This document shows, one piece after another, positions 42,743 through 50,328 of a stretch of 64,000 nt of DNA. Below the pieces are notes generated by a model. The model saw only the letters and a list, made by a program, of their open reading frames with translations, ran no database searches and had not been told where the DNA came from. The translations under genes and the position numbers were made by a program. Within the stretch, counting starts at the first letter, position 1, and the number at the start of each line of letters is the position of its first letter. This DNA is from Olsenella sp. SW781 (GTDB lineage: Bacteria; Actinomycetota; Coriobacteriia; Coriobacteriales; Atopobiaceae): assembly GCF_012027725.1 (NCBI RefSeq), contig NZ_SJOU01000009.1, forward strand, positions 37,556-101,555. The letters are read 5' to 3'.

Positions 42743-43452
42743 TAGAAGCTCCTCCCCACGTAGTTGGCAAGCGTCTCGAGGGCGCGCCTGCGCTGCGAGC
42801 GGCTGTAGAAGAGCTCGGCCCCGCCCGTCACGGTCACGGACTCGCGGCCGATGCGCTCCACGCGCGCCATGTTGACGAGGCAGCCCGAGGAGATGCGCAG
42901 GAAGGACTGCGGGTCGAGCCGCTGCTCTGCTGCGCGGAGGCTTCCGCGCTCGCGGAGCTCGGTGCCGTCGACAAGGTGATAGCGCACATCGTGCTTGACG
43001 AGGTCGACGTAGGTGACATCCCTCTGCGCGATCACGCGCATGCCGTCCGCGGTGGGCAGTGCCAGGGTGCGCGCGGCGTTTCTCGCCACCGCGCGCATCG
43101 CGCGGTCCATGCGCATGGCAAAGTCCCCGTACTCGACAGGCTTGACCACGAAGTCAACCGCGTCGACGGAGTATCCGCGCACGGCGTACTGCGCGAGGTT
43201 GGTCACAAAGACGAGCGGGGTCTCGGTGTCGTAGCTGCGCAGGATCTCCGCGGCCTCCATGCCGTTGATGCCGGGCATGTCGATGTCCATGAAGACTAGG
43301 TCGGCCACGTGCCGGGAGTTGATGAACTCGAGGGCCGACGACAGGGTCTCGATCGAGAAGGACAGGTTCTTCTCGCTGGCGTACCTCTGCAGGTGGCCGT
43401 GCAGGAGGTCGGCCTCCGCCGGAGTGTCCTCGACGATGAGCATCCTGTACAT
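42742..43452 (-). CDS. LytTR-family response regulator 1
   Basis: 236 residues from ATG 43452, chosen because CGGGAGGAC precedes it. The receiver domain (residues 1-120) has the acidic pocket MLIVEDTPAEAD, the phosphoacceptor Asp in LVFMDIDMPGINGMEAAE and VTNLAQYAVRGYSVDAVDFVVKP with the conserved Lys. The LytTR DNA-binding domain (about 140-236) has VTYVDLVKHDVRYHLVDG and SFLRISSGCLVNMARVERI. It is cotranscribed with kinase 1 and diverges from GH3 gene 2 across a 136-bp gap, its most likely target. Confidence 0.9.
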   Translation of the reverse strand: MYRMLIVEDTPAEADLLHGHLQRYASEKNLSFSIETLSSALEFINSRHVADLVFMDIDMPGINGMEAAEILRSYDTETPLVFVTNLAQYAVRGYSVDAVDFVVKPVEYGDFAMRMDRAMRAVARNAARTLALPTADGMRVIAQRDVTYVDLVKHDVRYHLVDGTELRERGSLRAAEQRLDPQSFLRISSGCLVNMARVERIGRESVTVTGGAELFYSRSQRRRALETLANYVGRSF

Positions 43453-43535
43453 GTGTCCTCCCGAAAGCGTCACGCCCTGCGACCGATTCTGTCACACCTC
43501 GCACACGGGGCGGGGCTGAACGTAAGCTGAGCGTC

Positions 43536-43543
43536 AGGATAGG
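43536..43543 (+). promoter_or_regulatory. AGGATAGG promoter-like motif of GH3 gene 2
   Basis: GCGTCAGGATAGG at 43531-43543 closely matches GCGCTCAGGATAGG before GH3 gene 3. It is about 45 bp from the start codon. The rest of the 43453-43588 divergent gap shows no other recognised site. Confidence 0.4.
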
Positions 43544-43588
43544 ATGCGGGCGGCATGCCGGCTGCCCGCGGGAGGAAGGGAGAAGGAC

Positions 43589-46500
43589 GTGGCAAAACAG
43601 ATTAGCACCGCTCGCAAGGTGGGAAGGGTGGTGAAGTCGATCGTCAAGGTGATCGTGGCCATCGTGCTCGTGGCGCTGCTGGCCGTGAACAACTTCGTGT
43701 TGCCGGGGCTCTACAGCGGATTCAGCCGCATGGTCGACTCGATGCTCGGCTACCAGCAGTCCTGGGACAACTCGGGCGTCAATGCCGATGGGCTGGACCT
43801 CGACTACAACAAGGCCGACTACGCCAGCGTCGACGAGCTCAAGGCGGCCGCGGAGGAGCTGGACAAGCAGATTGCCGCGGAGGGCTACGTGCTCCTCCAG
43901 AACGAGGGCGAGAGCCTGCCGCTGCCGGAGGGCACCACGCTCAGCTTCTTCAGCGAGTCGGTCAAGAACCTCACGAGCAGCCAGAGCATGATCAGCCAGT
44001 ACACGGGCGGCGGCAAGGTGGACAACTCCACCTTCCTCAACACCTTTGCGGCCCACGGCCTCACGGTGAACGAGGAGCTGCTCGACTTCTACACCACGGG
44101 CGCCGGTGCCGCGTACACGATGGGCGCGGGCTCCATCAGCTTCGGCGACGACGAGGACTTCTCCATCAACGAGTGCCCGCTCTCCGTGATGGAGGATTCC
44201 GGCGTGCTGGCCAGCGCCGAGGGCACCACGCCCGTCTTTGTGCTGCGCCGCGTGGCCGGCGAGGGCCGCGACATGCCGCGCTCCATGTACAACCACGCGG
44301 ACAGCCCCGAGGACCAGGCGCGCACCTACCTGGAGCCGGATAGCACGGAGCTGGAGATCCTGCAGTACCTGAACGACAACTTCGACAACACCGTGCTCAT
44401 CGTCAACACGGCCTCGGCGCTTGACCTGGACTTCCTGGAGGACATGCCCAACATCAAGTCGGTCCTCTTCGTGCCGAGCACGGGCACCTACGGCCTCGAC
44501 TCGCTCGCGGGCATCATGGCGGGTGACATCAACCCGTCCGCCCGCACCGCGGACACCTTCTCCGGCGAGCCGCTCAAGAGCCCGGCTGCCCAGAACTTTG
44601 GCGACTACCAGTACGTGGACAAGAGCGGCGAGCTCACCAAGTACAACTACGTCACGTACGCCGAGGGCATCTACGTGGGCTACAAGTACTACGAGACCCG
44701 CTACGAGGACGTGGTCATGGGGACCGGCAACGCCGGCGACTTCTCTTACGCGGACGAGGTCACGCACCCGTTTGGCTTTGGCCTCTCCTACACCACCTTC
44801 GAGTGGTCGGACTTCCAGACCAGCTGGGACGGCGACACGTGCACCGCGCGCGTGACCGTGACCAACACCGGCGATGTGGCCGGCAAGGACGTGGTTGAGC
44901 TCTACGCGCAGAGCCCCTACACGGACTACGACCGCGCCAACGGCGTGGAGAAGGCCGCCGTGGAGCTGGTGGGCCTGGGCAAGACTGGGCTCCTCGAGCC
45001 GGGCGAGTCCCAGACCGTGGAGATCTCCTTCAGCGAGGAGCAGCTCAAGGCCTATGACGCCAACGGGGCCGGGACCTACATCCTCGACGCGGGCACCTAC
45101 TACGTGACCGCCGGGAAGAACGCCCACGACGCCGTGAACAACGTGCTCGCCGCCAAGGGCTACGTCACGGCCGACGGCATGGACGCCGAGGGCAACGTCG
45201 CGATGACGGCCACCTACGTGCCCGACAACGCGGACGTGGACGCCACGACCTACGCCGCCGACTCCTACACCGGCGAGAAGATCGAGAACCTCTTTGAGGA
45301 GGCCGCCGGCGACGCCACGTACCTCACGCGCGCCGACTGGACGGGCACCTGGCCCGCGCATGACGGCACCCCGCTCGAGGGCGCCGTCTCCACCTGGGGC
45401 AACGAGATCAACGGTGAGCTTGACGGCCAGCCGGCCTCGCTGCTCTACGTGAAGGAGGCGTCCGACGAGCTGGTGGCCCAGCTCGACTCCACCGAGTCCG
45501 GCAACCCCGTGGACCCGGCGAGCATCACCGACGAGCCGGTCTATGGCGCGGACAACGGCCTCGCGCTGATCGACCTGCGCGGCAAGGACTACGACGACCC
45601 CCTGTGGGACGACCTGCTCGACCAGCTGACGCCCGAGGACTACGACCTCACCATCGCCCGCGGCGGCTACGGCACCGAGGCGCTGGAGAGTGTGGGCAAG
45701 CCGTTTGCCATCGACGCCGACACCGCCTCCGGTCTCATCTACGGCGGCAACGGCCTCTCCTTCTGCACGCCCGTCACCGTGACGCAGACCTGGAACCAGG
45801 AGATCTACCTCGACTACGGCGAGATGATCGGAAACGACGCCGCGATGGGCACGACCAACGGCTGGTACGCCCCCTCGATGAACATCCACCGCACGCCCTT
45901 CACCGGCCGCAACGGCGAGTACTACTCCGAGGACGGGTTCCTCTCCGGCGTGATCGGCTCGCTCGAGGTCAAGGGCGCCGCCTCCAAGGGCGTCTACGCC
46001 ATGATCAAGCACTTTGCCCTCAACGATCAGGAAAACCACCGCGGCGACCGCGAGGGCCAGTACTCCATCGCCACCTGGGCCAACGAGCAGTCCATCCGCG
46101 AGATCTACCTCAAGCCCTTTGAGATGTGCATGAAGGTGGGCGACGTCGACCTCAACTACCTCGAGGACAACGGCGATGGCGCCTACGCCAACGCCACGAG
46201 GCAGATTCGCGCCTGCCAGGGCATCATGACCGGCTTCAACCGCATTGGCGCCACGTGGACCGGCGGCTCCTACGCGCTGCTCACCGAGCTCGTGCGCGAC
46301 GAGTGGGGCTTCGACGGCTTCATCATCACGGACAACGCCAACACCGGCGTGTTCATGGACGCCTACCAGATGATCGAGGCCGGCGGCGACTCCAAGCTCA
46401 CCTATCAGGACCAGGGCAGCTGGTGGACCTACGACAAGGACAATGCGGCTCAGTATCACTACGGCCGCGAGGCGATCCACCACCTGCTCTACACCGTGGC

Positions 46501-46675
46501 CAACTCCAACGCCATGGACGGCGCCATGCCCGGCAGCGTCTACAAGCCCGGCATGCAGACGGTCGAGAAGATCATGCTCGGCATCAACGTCGTGAGCGTG
46601 GTGGGCCTGGGCCTCATCGGCTTCACCGCCTGGCGCAACCACGTCAAGCGCAAGGCCGAGCGCGCCGAGCAGTAG
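43589..46675 (+). CDS. Membrane-tethered, domain-permuted GH3 glycosidase 2
   Basis: 1028 residues from GTG 43589 (GAGGAAGGGAGAAGG upstream). Membrane helix at about 12-36, then the sandwich domain (EGYVLLQNEGESLPLPEG near 94, DINPSARTADTF near 314), FnIII-like part (HPFGFGLSYTTFEW near 392, VTNTGDVAGKDVVELYAQ near 424) and the catalytic barrel (KPFAIDADTAS near 704, NIHRTPFTGRNGEYYSEDG near 765, KHFALNDQENHRGDR near 804). Predicted nucleophile Asp915 in IITDNAN. C-terminal helix (about 992-1010) and basic tail. Same reversed order as enzyme 1. Its promoter faces the LytTR regulator 1 promoter. Confidence 0.86.
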   Translation: MAKQISTARKVGRVVKSIVKVIVAIVLVALLAVNNFVLPGLYSGFSRMVDSMLGYQQSWDNSGVNADGLDLDYNKADYASVDELKAAAEELDKQIAAEGYVLLQNEGESLPLPEGTTLSFFSESVKNLTSSQSMISQYTGGGKVDNSTFLNTFAAHGLTVNEELLDFYTTGAGAAYTMGAGSISFGDDEDFSINECPLSVMEDSGVLASAEGTTPVFVLRRVAGEGRDMPRSMYNHADSPEDQARTYLEPDSTELEILQYLNDNFDNTVLIVNTASALDLDFLEDMPNIKSVLFVPSTGTYGLDSLAGIMAGDINPSARTADTFSGEPLKSPAAQNFGDYQYVDKSGELTKYNYVTYAEGIYVGYKYYETRYEDVVMGTGNAGDFSYADEVTHPFGFGLSYTTFEWSDFQTSWDGDTCTARVTVTNTGDVAGKDVVELYAQSPYTDYDRANGVEKAAVELVGLGKTGLLEPGESQTVEISFSEEQLKAYDANGAGTYILDAGTYYVTAGKNAHDAVNNVLAAKGYVTADGMDAEGNVAMTATYVPDNADVDATTYAADSYTGEKIENLFEEAAGDATYLTRADWTGTWPAHDGTPLEGAVSTWGNEINGELDGQPASLLYVKEASDELVAQLDSTESGNPVDPASITDEPVYGADNGLALIDLRGKDYDDPLWDDLLDQLTPEDYDLTIARGGYGTEALESVGKPFAIDADTASGLIYGGNGLSFCTPVTVTQTWNQEIYLDYGEMIGNDAAMGTTNGWYAPSMNIHRTPFTGRNGEYYSEDGFLSGVIGSLEVKGAASKGVYAMIKHFALNDQENHRGDREGQYSIATWANEQSIREIYLKPFEMCMKVGDVDLNYLEDNGDGAYANATRQIRACQGIMTGFNRIGATWTGGSYALLTELVRDEWGFDGFIITDNANTGVFMDAYQMIEAGGDSKLTYQDQGSWWTYDKDNAAQYHYGREAIHHLLYTVANSNAMDGAMPGSVYKPGMQTVEKIMLGINVVSVVGLGLIGFTAWRNHVKRKAERAEQ

Positions 46676-46699
46676 CGCGCGGCTACAGTCCCCCTCTCA

Positions 46700-46730
46700 G
46701 GCGCCGGCCCGCGATCCGCGGGCCGGCGCC
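46700..46730 (+). terminator. Strong GC hairpin after GH3 gene 2
   Basis: A perfect 14-bp stem (46700-46713 with 46717-46730) around ATC. No T tract follows, so termination is only probable. Nearly the same hairpin follows GH3 gene 3 at 53174-53203, and in both places a REP-like palindrome comes next. Confidence 0.6.
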
Positions 46731-46746
46731 GTGCCACCGTGCCACC

Positions 46747-46815
46747 GTGCCAACGGCGTCAGGCTTATTTGGCACGCTCGGACCGCGTGCCAAATAAGCC
46801 TGACGCCGTTGGCAC
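46747..46815. repeat. REP-like palindrome with perfect 31-bp arms
   Basis: Arms 46747-46777 and 46785-46815 around TCGGACC. It has the GTGCCAACGGCGTCAGG and TTATTTGGCAC modules, with a compensated change (AACGG for ACTGG) on both arms. Two extra GTGCCACC copies precede it at 46731-46746. Confidence 0.88.
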
Positions 46816-46817
46816 AC

Positions 46818-46877
46818 AAGTATCTCCGCCAGATGTGATAGATTTGGCGAAGATACTTCCATGGTGGCGGAGATACT
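46818..46877. promoter_or_regulatory. Three-site operator upstream of the second fic gene
   Basis: The 13-mer AGTATCTYCGCCA occurs three times: forward at 46819-46831, inverted at 46844-46857 (one variant base), and inverted at 46865-46877. The outer two are exact inverted copies. They cover the region just before the fic ribosome site (46881-46888). Confidence 0.7.
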
Positions 46878-46890
46878 CGAGGGAGGGGAA

Positions 46891-47976
46891 ATGTGCGCGT
46901 TTGACTACGAGCGGAAGCTCTCAAAGCTCATGGTCCCCGAGGTCGTCAATGCTCTCTCGGCCATCCATGCGCTCCGGGCGCGTCGGGAGCTCAGGCAGGA
47001 GCTGCGTCCCGTCGAGCTCGAGGGGCTGCGCGAGATTGCGCGCATCCAGAGCACGGGCGCCTCCAACAGCCTCGAGAACATCCGCACCTCAAACGCCCGC
47101 CTGCGTGAGCTCGTCCAGATGCGCGTTCAGCCCAGAAACCGTGACGAGCGCGAGATAGCGGGCTACCGCGCCGTGCTCGACCTCATTCACGAAAGCCATG
47201 CGCACATCGACGTGACCCCAAACGTCATCTTGCAGCTCCACCGCGACCTCTATCGCTATGTGGACGTCTCTTTTGGCGGCCGCTGGAAGGATGCCGACAA
47301 CGTCATCGCCGAGACGGGGCCGAGCGGGACGCTTGTTACGCGCTTTGTCCCCACAAGTGCGCTTGAGACGCCGGACGCGATGGCGGGCCTCTGCTCCGCA
47401 TACGCGCGGGCCGTCAAGGACGGTCGCTACGACGTTCTTCTCGCCAGCGCGCTCTTCACGTTCGACTTTGTGAGCATCCATCCGTTCAACGACGGCAACG
47501 GGCGCATGAGCAGGCTCCTCATGCTGCTGACGCTCTATCGCGGAGGCTATGACGTGGGGCGTTACGTCTCCCTTGAGCACGAGATCGAGCGCACCAAGGA
47601 GACGTACTACGAGGCGCTGGCGGCGAGCTCGGCCGGCTGGCGGGAGGGGGAGAACGACTACCTGCCGTATGTGACGTACTTCCTTGGCGTGGTGCTCGCC
47701 TGCTACCGTGACCTGGACGAGCGCATGGCGGTGCTGTCTCAGGGGTCCTCCGATGAGCGCGTGCGGGCCTTTTTCGCCGGGCGCCTTGAGCCCGTGAGCC
47801 GGCGCGAGATTGCGGACGCCCTGCCCACCATCAGCTCGCGCACCCTCGACCGCGTGCTCGCGCGCCTCCAGGCGGCCGGCGAGCTGGAAAAGGTCGGCGC
47901 CGCGCGGGCTACGCGCTACCGCTGGGTGCGCCCTTTGACCTGGCAAAGGGACGGGGTAAACCTGACAGAGGCGTAG
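46891..47976 (+). CDS. Class II Fic-domain protein
   Basis: 361 residues from ATG 46891, preceded by GGGAGGGG. The inhibitory motif SNSLEN (about 54-59, in TGASNSLENIRTS) and the complete Fic active site HPFNDGNGRMSR (about 195-206) are present. A C-terminal winged-helix-like part (REIADALPTISSRTLDRVLARLQAAGEL) follows. It differs from the Fic protein at 20307 in overall layout, resembling the broad DUF4172-lacking Fic/DOC group. The last ~12 residues are coded by repeat-like sequence adjoining the palindrome at 47977, so the original C-terminus may have been changed. It interrupts the series of GH3/LytTR modules. Confidence 0.9.
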   Translation: MCAFDYERKLSKLMVPEVVNALSAIHALRARRELRQELRPVELEGLREIARIQSTGASNSLENIRTSNARLRELVQMRVQPRNRDEREIAGYRAVLDLIHESHAHIDVTPNVILQLHRDLYRYVDVSFGGRWKDADNVIAETGPSGTLVTRFVPTSALETPDAMAGLCSAYARAVKDGRYDVLLASALFTFDFVSIHPFNDGNGRMSRLLMLLTLYRGGYDVGRYVSLEHEIERTKETYYEALAASSAGWREGENDYLPYVTYFLGVVLACYRDLDERMAVLSQGSSDERVRAFFAGRLEPVSRREIADALPTISSRTLDRVLARLQAAGELEKVGAARATRYRWVRPLTWQRDGVNLTEA

Positions 47977-48082
47977 CGTGCAAAGGGGACAGGCACTTTT
48001 GCACGGGCATGCGTGCAAAAGTGCCTGTCCCCTTTGCACGAATCGGGGCACGCCGTGCAAAAGTGCCTGTCACTTTTGCACG
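47977..48082. repeat. Two adjoining REP-like palindromes
   Basis: First: perfect 29-bp arms 47977-48005 and 48012-48040 built from the GTGCAAAGGGGACAGGCAC module alone. Second: perfect 12-bp arms 48054-48065 and 48071-48082 of the CGTGCAAAAGTG end. The last codons of kinase 2 (PVQK and stop) lie inside the second palindrome. Confidence 0.88.
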
Positions 48083-49473
48083 GGCGCGGGGAGGATAACG
48101 TCCAGGCGGAAGACGCCGCCCTTGGCCTCGGCGGAGAAGGACCCGTCGTAGCGCTCGGCGATCTGCCGCATGGAGCGGGTGCCAAAGCCGTGCGACGCGC
48201 GGTCGGCCTTGGTGGTCTCGGGCATGCCGTCCGCGGAGAAGCGCCGCTCGCCCGCGTAGTAGTTCTCCACGTGGATGGAGACGCCGCCCATCGCGCGGCG
48301 CACCACGAGCGAGATGCTCCTCCGCGCGGGGTCGTCCAGCTCGCTCACCGCCTCGATCGCGTTGTCGAGCGCGTTGCCAAAGAGGGCGTAGAGGTCCGCC
48401 GGGGCCATGAACCCCAGCGCGGCGCCGTCGGCGATGCAGGTGAGCGTGATGCCGCGTCGCTCGCAGACGAGGCTCTTCTCGGTGAGGATGGTGTCCAGCG
48501 CCTCGTTGCCCGTGGCAACGGCGGAGTCGTAGATGGAGACCTCGCGCGCCAGGTCGTCGAGGGCGGAGCGGTCCACGACGGCCCCGCCGTCCGCAAGGGA
48601 GCGAATCTGGTGCCGCAGGTCGTGGCACTTGATGTTGATTGCGTCGATGCTCTCCCGCGAGAGGGTGAGCTGCCGCTCCCGCTCGGCCATGAGCCGCGAC
48701 GCCGTGGCCTGGTCGCGCTCCACGCGCACGCGGTAGAGCAGCTGATACTCGATCCACAGGGTTGCCACGCACGCGATGCCGTGGAACAGGCGCAGCGCCA
48801 CCACGTACCCAAGCGCCAGCCCCTCCCCGGTGAGCGCCTTGACCATGACGTCGAAGCCGATGATCACAAGGCTCACCACGGGCATCATGGCGAGCATCGA
48901 GTGGTTCTCCATCTGCACGAGCCCCTCGTGGTCGATGCGCCGCGCCAGCAGGAGGTACGTGGCGAGAAGCACGAGCGTCAGGCAGACGAGGTCGTTCGTG
49001 AGGTAGAAGGCCGGAGCCGACGGGTTGGCCCCGGCCGCCCGCGCCACGCTCGCCACGAGCTCGGTGGCGCCGGTCGCGAGGTTCTGGGCCGTGTAGCCGG
49101 CCGTCACGCAGAAGAGCGCCACCCAGACGGAGGCGTCAAAGAGCAGCATCACGGCCCCCACGCAGGCCGCGAGGATGAGCGTGAAGGCGCCGAACTGCAG
49201 GAGGTAGCCCATGGCGGGGGAGACGGCGCCCACGGACAGCGCCGCGCTGAGCAGGGCGAGAAAGACTACGGCCACGGCCCCGACGATCGCAAGGCAGCGC
49301 GCCGCAAAGTGCGGGCGCGGAGGCAGCCCGCGTGCGAAGAGGCCGATGCCGCCCACGATGCGCACGCAGATGAGGACGACGGACACGATGCCCAGCGCGA
49401 TGGTCGCGGGGCTCATTGAGGTCCCGGCCCCGCCGAGGCTCGTCCCCATCCAGGCGACGGCGTCGCCCATCAC
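48070..49473 (-). CDS. GHKL (AgrC/LytS-like) sensor histidine kinase 2
   Basis: 467 residues. Seven or so membrane helices over residues 15-235; linker ERERQLTLSRESIDAIN; phosphoacceptor KCHDLRHQIRSLADGG; ATP domain with LYALFGNALDNAIEAVSEL and HGFGTRSMRQIAERYDG. Very similar in its cytoplasmic half to kinase 1, while the membrane part has diverged, which suggests duplicated sensors tuned to different inputs. The C-terminal tail runs into a REP-like palindrome. It overlaps the regulator stop by 4 bp. Confidence 0.88.
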   Translation of the reverse strand: MMGDAVAWMGTSLGGAGTSMSPATIALGIVSVVLICVRIVGGIGLFARGLPPRPHFAARCLAIVGAVAVVFLALLSAALSVGAVSPAMGYLLQFGAFTLILAACVGAVMLLFDASVWVALFCVTAGYTAQNLATGATELVASVARAAGANPSAPAFYLTNDLVCLTLVLLATYLLLARRIDHEGLVQMENHSMLAMMPVVSLVIIGFDVMVKALTGEGLALGYVVALRLFHGIACVATLWIEYQLLYRVRVERDQATASRLMAERERQLTLSRESIDAINIKCHDLRHQIRSLADGGAVVDRSALDDLAREVSIYDSAVATGNEALDTILTEKSLVCERRGITLTCIADGAALGFMAPADLYALFGNALDNAIEAVSELDDPARRSISLVVRRAMGGVSIHVENYYAGERRFSADGMPETTKADRASHGFGTRSMRQIAERYDGSFSAEAKGGVFRLDVILPAPVQK

Positions 49474-50183
49474 ACGCTCCCGCCGGCAAAGCGCGCGAGC
49501 GCCTCGAGCGCGGCCTTCTTGCGCGTGCGGGAGAAGGCGAGCTCGGTGCCGTCGCTCATGGTGACGCCGCTCCCGCGTACGACGCTCACCTGCCCCATGT
49601 TGACGAGATGGCTCGCGGAGATGCGGCAGAACCGCGCGCCGAGCCGCCCCTCCTCGGCCGTGAGCGAGCCGCGCACGCGAAGTGGCTCCGTCTGCCCGGC
49701 CACGTGCCAGTAGAGGTCGTGTCGGAGGATCTCAACGTAGATGATGTCGCGAACGGGGACGATGCGGGTGCCGTCCGTCGTGGGGATGGAGACGGCGGTA
49801 TCCGCGTTGCGCCCCATGACGCGCATCGCGCGGCCCATACGCAGGGCAAAGTCCTCGTAGGTCACGGGCTTGACCATGAAGTCGAGCGCGTCAACCGCAT
49901 AGCCGCGCACGGCGTACTGTGCGAGGTCGGTCACAAAGACGATGGGCGTGACCTCATCGGTCTGGCGCATGATCTCGGCGGCCTCCATGCCGTTGATGCC
50001 GGGAAGGCCGATGTCCAGAAACACGATGTCGGCCGTGTGCCGCCCGTCCAGAAACTCGAGCGCGGACCCCAGGACCTCAACCGAGAAGGACGCGCCGACC
50101 TCGCGGCCATAGCGTGTGAGGTAGGAGCGCAGGGCGTCGGCGGCCCGCGGGTCGTCCTCCACGATGAGCGCTCGGTACGTCAC
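49470..50183 (-). CDS. LytTR-family response regulator 2
   Basis: 237 residues. Receiver domain with ALIVEDDPRAAD, phosphoacceptor Asp in IVFLDIGLPGINGMEAAE and VTDLAQYAVRGYAVDALDFMVKP. The LytTR domain has IIYVEILRHDLYWHVAG and FCRISASHLVNMGQV. It is close in sequence to regulator 1. It diverges from GH3 gene 3 over 145 bp containing two direct GTCAAC repeats that could be its binding sites. Confidence 0.9.
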   Translation of the reverse strand: MTYRALIVEDDPRAADALRSYLTRYGREVGASFSVEVLGSALEFLDGRHTADIVFLDIGLPGINGMEAAEIMRQTDEVTPIVFVTDLAQYAVRGYAVDALDFMVKPVTYEDFALRMGRAMRVMGRNADTAVSIPTTDGTRIVPVRDIIYVEILRHDLYWHVAGQTEPLRVRGSLTAEEGRLGARFCRISASHLVNMGQVSVVRGSGVTMSDGTELAFSRTRKKAALEALARFAGGSV

Positions 50184-50203
50184 GTTCTTCTCGCCCTCCG
50201 TTG

Positions 50204-50287
50204 GTCAACTGAGTCATGTGCCTTGCATTTTAAGTCAACCGTCAGGCCGCCGCGCGCCGTCGCGCATAGCATCGCGCTCAGGATAGG
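50204..50287 (+). promoter_or_regulatory. Candidate LytTR sites and promoter motif of GH3 gene 3
   Basis: GTCAACTG (50204-50211) and GTCAACCG (50234-50241) are direct repeats spaced 30 bp, about three helical turns. The promoter-like AGGATAGG is at 50280-50287, 42 bp before the start. LytTR regulators usually bind direct repeats near the -35 region; assignment here is inference. A pair of inverted 11-mers (50184-50194 and 50300-50310) frames the region. Confidence 0.4.
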
Positions 50288-50328
50288 GCCCCGCATGGGG
50301 CGAGAAGAACCTCGTGGAAGGAAAGGAA

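Noticed and set aside
43154..46642. Very long antisense reading frame opposite GH3 gene 2 (and similar ones opposite GH3 genes 1, 3 and 4)
   Set aside because: Translations are rich in His, Val, Gly and Arg without domains, as expected for the complement of GC-rich codons; the + strand carries complete GH3 domains.
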